Shown in pieces: positions 57,600 through 64,000 of a stretch of 64,000 nt of DNA; the stretch's first letter is position 1; each line of letters opens with the position of its first letter. Below the pieces are notes generated by a model. The model searched no databases and was not told where the DNA came from. It saw only the letters and a list, made by a program, of their open reading frames with translations. The DNA is from Pegea sp. RAD2-039 (taxonomy: Eukaryota; Chordata; Thaliacea; Salpida; Salpidae). Location of the stretch: contig JAQGEQ010000324.1 of the NCBI GenBank assembly GCA_034620365.1, forward strand, positions 459,697-523,696, read 5' to 3'. The position numbers and the translations under genes were made by a program.

Positions 57600-60500
57600 A
57601 AATAGTAAAACAACGAATGAAAAATTTTGTAGCATAAATAGAAAAAAAAGTTTAGTAATTCTAAAAATAAGCATATTAAACTTTTTGGTAAATTATAAAC
57701 AATTCCTCTGAAAGCTACTTATGAGCCTAATGAATAGTTTTTTTTCTTAATTTCTTCTATTTTAGTTAACTAACTCATATTAAACTCTGAATTAGTTGTT
57801 AAACTATTTTCTGATTTTAATTTATTTTCACAGTACAAAGTATCTTATTTGAATAAATTTCTATAACCAAAGTTAGTCAAGCATTTTTAAGTGGAAATTT
57901 ACAGAAAATTACTAAAGTAAAAAATATAATCACATAATTTATTGAAAAATGGTTTATTATTTATAAATAAACTTTTTTGAATAACTATTATAACTTACTA
58001 AGATAAAAAAGATTAAAAGTAAATAATGATTACTGAAATGAACTTATTTTTATTCTAAGCAAAATTGTGCAAAAATCTTTTTTTTGTCTCCAGAATAAAG
58101 ATTCTGAAATAGATTTCTCTGTTTACATCAATTTGTTATCAATTTATTTTTTTTCAGACAACAAAAATTTGAATATAATAAAATTCAGAGTTATAATGAA
58201 TGTTTAACTTAAAAATAAAATTTGAAAGGTATGTCTAATAAGCAACTAGTAAGGAACTGTAGTGACCAGTTTAGATAAAAAATAAACTTTTAAAAGTTAT
58301 TTAAATAATATTTGTCGAATAATATCATAAAAAGTATTTTTAAAAATGTCTTTGGTAAAAAAAATAGTTTTTGATTTTCTTTTAAGTCTTAAATTTAATT
58401 TTTAAACTTAGTCAAGAGCTTAAAACTTTGTTTAAAATTTCAGTTGAAAGAGTGTGATGTGTCGTATGGAGAGCTTTAGAAAGGTAAATGTAACATCGGT
58501 CGTCCCTACCTTAAGTATACACACCCCTACTATTATCATTTGTTCAGTCCTAGCATTAAAATAAAAAATAGTTTTTGTAAATTTTGAAAGATATCTAGAA
58601 ACATTATTAGCTAAACTAAACCTAAATGTTTGACTTTCGATTATTTTTTGCAATAAAAAACTTGTTTTAAAAGCTGGGTATCCGTTGCTATACAAACCTT
58701 TTCCATAAGCATACCCCAAATCTGTCATCATTTCCTTTTTAATGGATGCGTCGATTTAATGATCGAACTTGTCCTAAAGCTACTTAATCAAGTTAAAACT
58801 GATTTTTTGGATTCTTAAGGGGTAAAAATTTTCTACATTTTTAAATCTTTATTGAAAACAAGACACAAAATAAAACAATGTTTGAATAAAAGAACTAATA
58901 ATTATTATGCGGAAATTCAACAGTCAAAAAACGGTTTTCTGTTTTAAGATCTATTTGCAAAAATTTAAGTTATCTAAAAGCTCATAATTTTCATTAAAAT
59001 TTCTTGATAAATTGTGATATTATTACTTATTTCATATTATTAGCTCACATACAAAAAGAATTCAAAACAAAACTTTATTTTCTACTCAAAAATAAAACTA
59101 ACTTTTACTAATAATCAGTACATAAATGTAACATTGAGCTTTTTAAAGTTACTTTTTGAAATATTTTAGAGTTTCTATTTAGTCAAAATTATCTGTAGAT
59201 AAATGCAATACGATCAAAAAATCTCAATTCCTAAAATAATACTTTTTAAAGCAAAACAAAAACTGCTCGCCACTAAAAGTTTTTAGATTTACATACATTT
59301 CAAGGTTTTGAATACTACCATCGCCACGCGTAATTTTACAAGAATTATTATCCAACATTTGTTCAAAAAAAGTCGTTAAAATATTCATTGTATTTCTTAG
59401 GTATGAAACTGGTTTTTGATATTGGTGAATCTAGTCAATGGAATTGTCCTTCTAGAACTTTTCCTAAGTGTGGAAGCTGGTCTCATAGTATCATTAACAA
59501 TAACAGATGAACTATCTACGATAGCAGCCTTCGAATGTAATGAAAACACGTTTCGTCGTTGCCTTGTCTTTTGACAATTCCTTTAAAATATACAATCGGT
59601 TGCGCGTTGCATCATTTAAACTTAACAGTATAACAAGTTAAATTATCCTTAATGAACTACAATTATGTATAAACTATAAACATATAAATGTGCTAGCCGT
59701 GAAGTTTAAATGTACATTCTTGCTAAGAAAAAAATCATACAACAAGAAAGGTCTATAGAAAGTATGAAGATAGAAACATTATTGGTCTTTTAGTATGGAT
59801 GTGTTTGATTAATTTGTATAATATGCCAACGCATATTATGCCGCAATTTTTTTTCAAGTTATTGAGGTTCTTGGTTGAAAGTTGAACCTTTAAATTTCTT
59901 AATCTTTTCTTCTGTGCTGACTCTGGTTTAGCTCTCAAAATTCTTTTTCATAAAGATACACTTTCTGAATATCAATTTTGGTTTCTTCCTGAAAGATCTT
60001 CCAGTGATCAGCTGTCTCCCCCAGTAGCTATGTTTCTGATTAAATGTTGTAGCAGCTAATATCTTTTATACAGATATACGCAAAGCTTTTAATTCAATTT
60101 GACATCGAATTTTGATTATTCTTTTTACTTTTCTTTCAGAAAATTTAACGTTTACCCTCCTTTTTAACAACCATTAAAAAGCATGTTTTTCAATTTGGTA
60201 AGACCAGGTAAAGAGGTGCATTCCAATAGTGTATGAAAGGACAGTAAGCTGTGTGTTGAACTCGAGAAAGCTATAAACTAATGATTGGGAAAGTGTCTGT
60301 CAAAGGCGTTAAGTGTTGGGCCTTTATCATGTACATCAACAACAAAATATTCACTCAAGATTCTGTAGTTTATGATGATAGTGTAAGATTAAATTGATGG
60401 AGGCTAATCTTGTGTACGTTTGAGTCCGCTACCAGGACGAAAAAGATTACAAGCTTTCGTTAAAATATATATCCAAGTTCTATAACATATTGGTATGAAA

Positions 60501-61500
60501 GCAAAATTTAATTTTTTCGTCAACCTTGTTCTAAGCAGAAATTTTTACGCATCCTTTTAAGGTACTTAATTTTCTTTTATGTATCAAATTTTGCAATATA
60601 CCGAAGATATTTTGAATAAAGTTCTTGTTTGTAACCTTAGTAACAAATAAAAAGTTGAATGAATTTAATGGAGGAAAATTTATTTTAACATTTTGAAAAT
60701 TTATTTTAGTTGAATAAAAAGAGTTCAATCATCTAAAAATATAAAGAAACCTTCTACATAAATAATATAAATGATAATTTATTACTTTTGGGGTTAACAA
60801 AACTGTCAAGTCGCTTTTTCAGTTTTCTTAAAATGGATTTCTAAATAATTGAATTTTTAGATAAACAACAAGCAAGTTTTTCATGGGATTTCTTTTATTT
60901 GTTTTTATATTTTTATCAATTTTTGTAAAAAGTAAACTGAATGTTAGAATATTTCAAGGTTAATAAAGTTTATGAGAAATTTGATTTATACATTTAATCA
61001 TGTATTTGTTTATATTATTTTTGCTTCCTTTAGTTTATTGTTTCATGTTGTTTTTTGTATTTTTTATTTTGTCATGGTTTTACTGTTAAAAAATTTTATC
61101 AAAAATATTTTTTTTAGCATTAAAAAATATTTGAACTAAAAGTGGTAAAATGCATAAGTTTTAGTCTAAACCAGATTATTCTAAATTATTTTATTATTTT
61201 TAAAATTGTTCTGAAATGATTTTATCTAGTATTCAATTTTGCTTCTTTGGTTAATATTATTATAAATTGAAAATATTTTGATGTGATTCAATTATATTTG
61301 CTCTGATAAAATATAAATGAAATTGAATTTTATTTTGGAGAATAAGAAATAAATGTTATTGTTATTATTGACCTAAATTAAATCTTAAAAATTTATTTTA
61401 TGTTTGTCTTATTTCTTTTGATGAATTATTTATCCCAATTAATAATGTTTTAATTTTTAAAAATTGAATAAAAAATATTTCTGTTGAGAATTTATTTTTA
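57600..61500. other. Intergenic region between MMP and NUDCD3-like genes (right arm)
   Basis: Mirror of 27200-31130. It carries the same decayed LINE-like remnant at about 59965-60325 and the same unrecognised short ORFs. A few single-base differences from the left arm lie here, for instance near 58340, 58575, 58858 and 59729. Confidence 0.5.
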
Positions 61501-61546
61501 ATCATTATTCTATTTGATTATAGAATTTAGTTTAAAATTTAAAAAA

Positions 61547-63467
61547 ATGTCAAACTATAACAAAAAAGAATCTTATTTTACTGCTTTGATGGGAATATTG
61601 CAACAAGAAGGAAACTTAGAAAGTTTTATGGATATCATTTTTAGTTTTTTAAGGGAAAAAACAGATTTTTTTTGGATATTGACAGAAGAATCACCAAATG
61701 TTGGATTTCCTGAAGGCATGGCTGAAAAGTTATTACTTAATGTGAATCAAAATCTTTCAGCTTTTATCTTCTATTTTATGAATTAAATCAAATAGTTTGT
61801 TTTTATCTTTTGTTAAAGTTATAATAAAATGATTTTTAGGGTATTTTTAAACTTAAATATAAACATGTGAAAAATTATTAGATAATATATAAATATATAT
61901 TTTATACAATATTCAGAATGTTCAGTTTTCTAAGTGTTTTTAATGATTTTAATATTTCAAAAATATTTTTATTATTTGAACAAAAATCTTTTTTATGTTG
62001 AACTTTCCATTAAATTATCTTTTAACAATAATTTATTTTCATTTTTTAAATACTTTTATTTGATTTGTTATAAAAGTTTAATTAAATTCATAAAAAGTGT
62101 TAAAGGGTTTAACTTAACTTAATTTTAAAAAGTTAAGTTTTATAGTTTTTATTTCTATTTTTTTTTCTAGTTTTTCAAGAATCACCGAGAAATTGCTCAG
62201 AAGAATGTTGCTTTGCAAAAACTGATGAAAGGTTTTTTATATTAAGATTTTTCTAAAACTTTCAACTTTAATTACTTTTGTTTTATAGAAAAGAAGCCTT
62301 CAATGAAAGAAGATAAACCTAAAAAATATCATGAAAAGATCAAACAAAAAACTGTTGAGACAAAACAACCATCTAAACCTTTAACGTTTGTTTAGTTTTG
62401 CAATCTAACTGCCATTGATTATATCCAAAAAATCTGACTTATCTTGTCCACAATAACTAATTTTATGATTATCAATTTTGATCCTCCAGTGATCAGCTGT
62501 TGTTTTGTCTCCACCAGTAGCTATATTTCTAAGCAAATAATTTAACAACCAATATCATCTATAAAGACAACCACAAAGCCTTTGACTCAGTTTCACATCT
62601 CATATTAGCAAAAACTCCCAGAAAGTTTAACATTAACCTCTGTCTTAACTCTTGCATTGAACAATTTCGTAAAGATCTCTATACTTTGTCATCAGCCATG
62701 TATTGAGTAAAATAAATGAATAATTCGATTTAATTGATTTCAGTCAAAAGCAATTTCAAGCAAACCCAGATAGTTTTAATGGAGCTGTACGTAATAATTA
62801 CAGTTGGTCTCAAAGTTATGATGATGTGGATGTTAAGATAAAGATTCCTACTCACATACAAAAGGCTAAACAGGTTTTGTAGAAGCTTTTTTGGGTTGAA
62901 ATTTTATTTTTAATGTTTAGGTTCACGTACATATCAGAAAGAAACATTTAAAAGTGAATATTGAACGAAATGAAGATGATAAAACCTCCATAAGTCTAAT
63001 AGATGGTGAATTAGATGAAGAAGTGAAACTAGATGAAAGTATGTGGAGCTTAGAGAAAAGTAAAGATATACAAGTAAGATTAAGTTTAGATACTCAAGAT
63101 TCATTTACATTTGGATTGTCTTAAAGATTACTTTAACTAAACTGAAGCCTATCTGGTGGAAGAAGTTAATAGTTGATGAGGAAAACATTGATATTGAGAA
63201 TATCTCTGCTGAAAGGAGCGCTGCAGATTTAACCGAAGAAGAGAACGCAGTTTTAAATAAATTGAAATTTGATGCAAACCAGAAACGACTCGGAAAACCA
63301 CAAAGCCACGAATTGGTTAGTTTTGTGAATATTTAAACTTATAGTTTTAGAAACTCTTCTTTTTTCTTCAGAATGTTCATGAGATGTTAAAGAAAGGATG
63401 GAATAATGAAGGTTCCCCTTTTAAAGGGCAAAAATTTGACCCAAGAATGTTTAATATAAGTCAATAA
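61547..63467 (+). CDS. NUDCD3: NudC domain-containing protein 3-like co-chaperone (right-arm copy)
   Basis: Seven exons: 61547-61741, 62171-62231, 62289-62385, 62744-62873, 62921-63073, 63127-63315 and 63372-63467. All phases close, giving 306 aa. Features are as in the left copy: N-terminal helical region with GFPEGMAEK, Lys-rich linker, CS domain with NYSWSQSYDDVDV and WSLEKSKDI, WWKKLIVDEENIDI, and conserved C-terminal tail KPQSHELNVHEMLKKGW. The predicted role is Hsp90-linked folding of dynein intermediate chain and similar beta-propeller clients in the cytoplasm. It is divergently transcribed from the MMP copy, about 4 kb apart. Intron 3 contains the mirrored LINE fragment. Confidence 0.93.
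62445..62675 (+). mobile_element. Decayed LINE reverse-transcriptase fragment in NUDCD3 intron 3 (right arm)
   Basis: Mirror of 26030-26260. The frame NIIYKDNHKAFDSVSHLILAK and onward is open here for about 50 codons. Confidence 0.6.
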
Positions 63468-63599
63468 TCTCTTTCTCATTAATTGAAATAAATAAATATT
63501 TGAACAAAAAAGAATTACTTGTTTTGTAAAATTATAAAATTGAATTTTGCTTTCAAATTAACAAATTTGGGTCTAAATAAGACAAAGAATTATAAGGAA

Positions 63600-63810
63600 G
63601 GTATTATTAAACAAACAGAACTGGCAATTAATCACTGAACTCACATCTTCTTTTTTTAAACTCTTTCCGCACATAAGTGTGAATACCAAAGGTATCAATC
63701 TACAGAAAACCCATCATCAAATCTCACAAGCGTCAAAAAGACAATTCTTCTATCACATTAAATATGTTCTTCAACGCATGGTCAATTATTAACAAAATTT
63801 TCCAATTGAT
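63600..63810 (+). mobile_element. Decayed CR1-like LINE fragment (right arm)
   Basis: Mirror of 24895-25105, related to the ORF1/ORF2 junction of the intact LINE at 38130-38340. It lies just 3' of the right NUDCD3-like gene. Confidence 0.72.
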
Positions 63811-64000
63811 AGACACTATTATTTAGTTATTTACTAGTTATTTAATTAGATAAATTTAAAGGTCTTATCTACGTTCATATAAACATTAATCACTGAATAG
63901 TGCATTGCTATATCTGCTTTAAGCCAAAATGCTAGAAGCAAGTGAGCCCTCAGTACCTTCAATCACCAAGCTCAAGATTTGTTTGTAAGACAAGTTATTA

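Larger units (their letters stand above)
49407..64000 (-). repeat. Right arm of the giant inverted repeat (runs off the window)
   Basis: Reverse complement of 24704-43658 minus the LINE. Similarity begins abruptly at GGTAAATA (49407-49414) and persists to the last base of the window. All three genes and the SINE-bearing repeat are present in mirror order: TGF-beta, SINE, MMP, NUDCD3-like. Confidence 0.97.

Overview
The window is nuclear DNA from an invertebrate animal. It is very AT-rich (roughly three quarters A+T by eye), with spliceosomal introns using GT...AG, a Pol III tRNA gene, and CR1-like and restriction-like-endonuclease-type LINE sequences. The host genes belong to animal families: a teashirt-type zinc-finger factor, a TGF-beta ligand, a secreted matrix metalloproteinase (MMP) and a NudC-domain co-chaperone. 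The species cannot be named from what is visible.

Layout. 1-4260 is AT-rich non-coding sequence. 4261-21619 (minus strand) is one teashirt/tiptop-type gene of about 12 exons. It includes an N-terminal MTRKKGAPQRF motif, C2H2 fingers and a PLDLTL CtBP-type motif. Its introns hold a 70-bp minisatellite, and its 3' half is crowded with TGACGTCA octamers. 21620-24386 is intergenic, and a tRNA-Pro(AGG) gene lies at 24387-24458.

From 24704 to the end of the window the sequence is a giant inverted repeat. The left arm (24704-43658) is repeated in reverse at 49407-64000, around a 5.75-kb unique spacer. Each arm carries the same three genes: a NUDCD3-like gene, a 10-exon MMP and a 3-exon TGF-beta ligand. 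Each arm also carries the same decayed LINE remnants and the same tRNA-derived SINE. Only scattered single-base differences were seen, so identity is well above 99%. The right arm runs off the window, so the outer end of the repeat is unknown.

The arms differ in three informative ways. A 4.36-kb CR1-like LINE with both ORFs open sits only in the left arm, and the right arm preserves the empty site. The left TGF-beta copy has a 1-bp deletion in a T run inside its signal peptide. The left TGF-beta copy also has the spacer, beginning with a second copy of the SINE-bearing 0.8-kb repeat, directly upstream, while the right copy has different upstream sequence. The SINE ends in the same roughly 50-bp tail as the LINE, which points to a SINE/LINE mobilisation partnership.

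The structure is either a young palindromic duplication of a three-gene block or two haplotypes joined head-to-head by an assembler. The sequence alone does not separate these. Exon coordinates below were read by hand from frame, splice sites and family patterns; the phases were checked and close for the MMP, TGF-beta and NUDCD3 genes.
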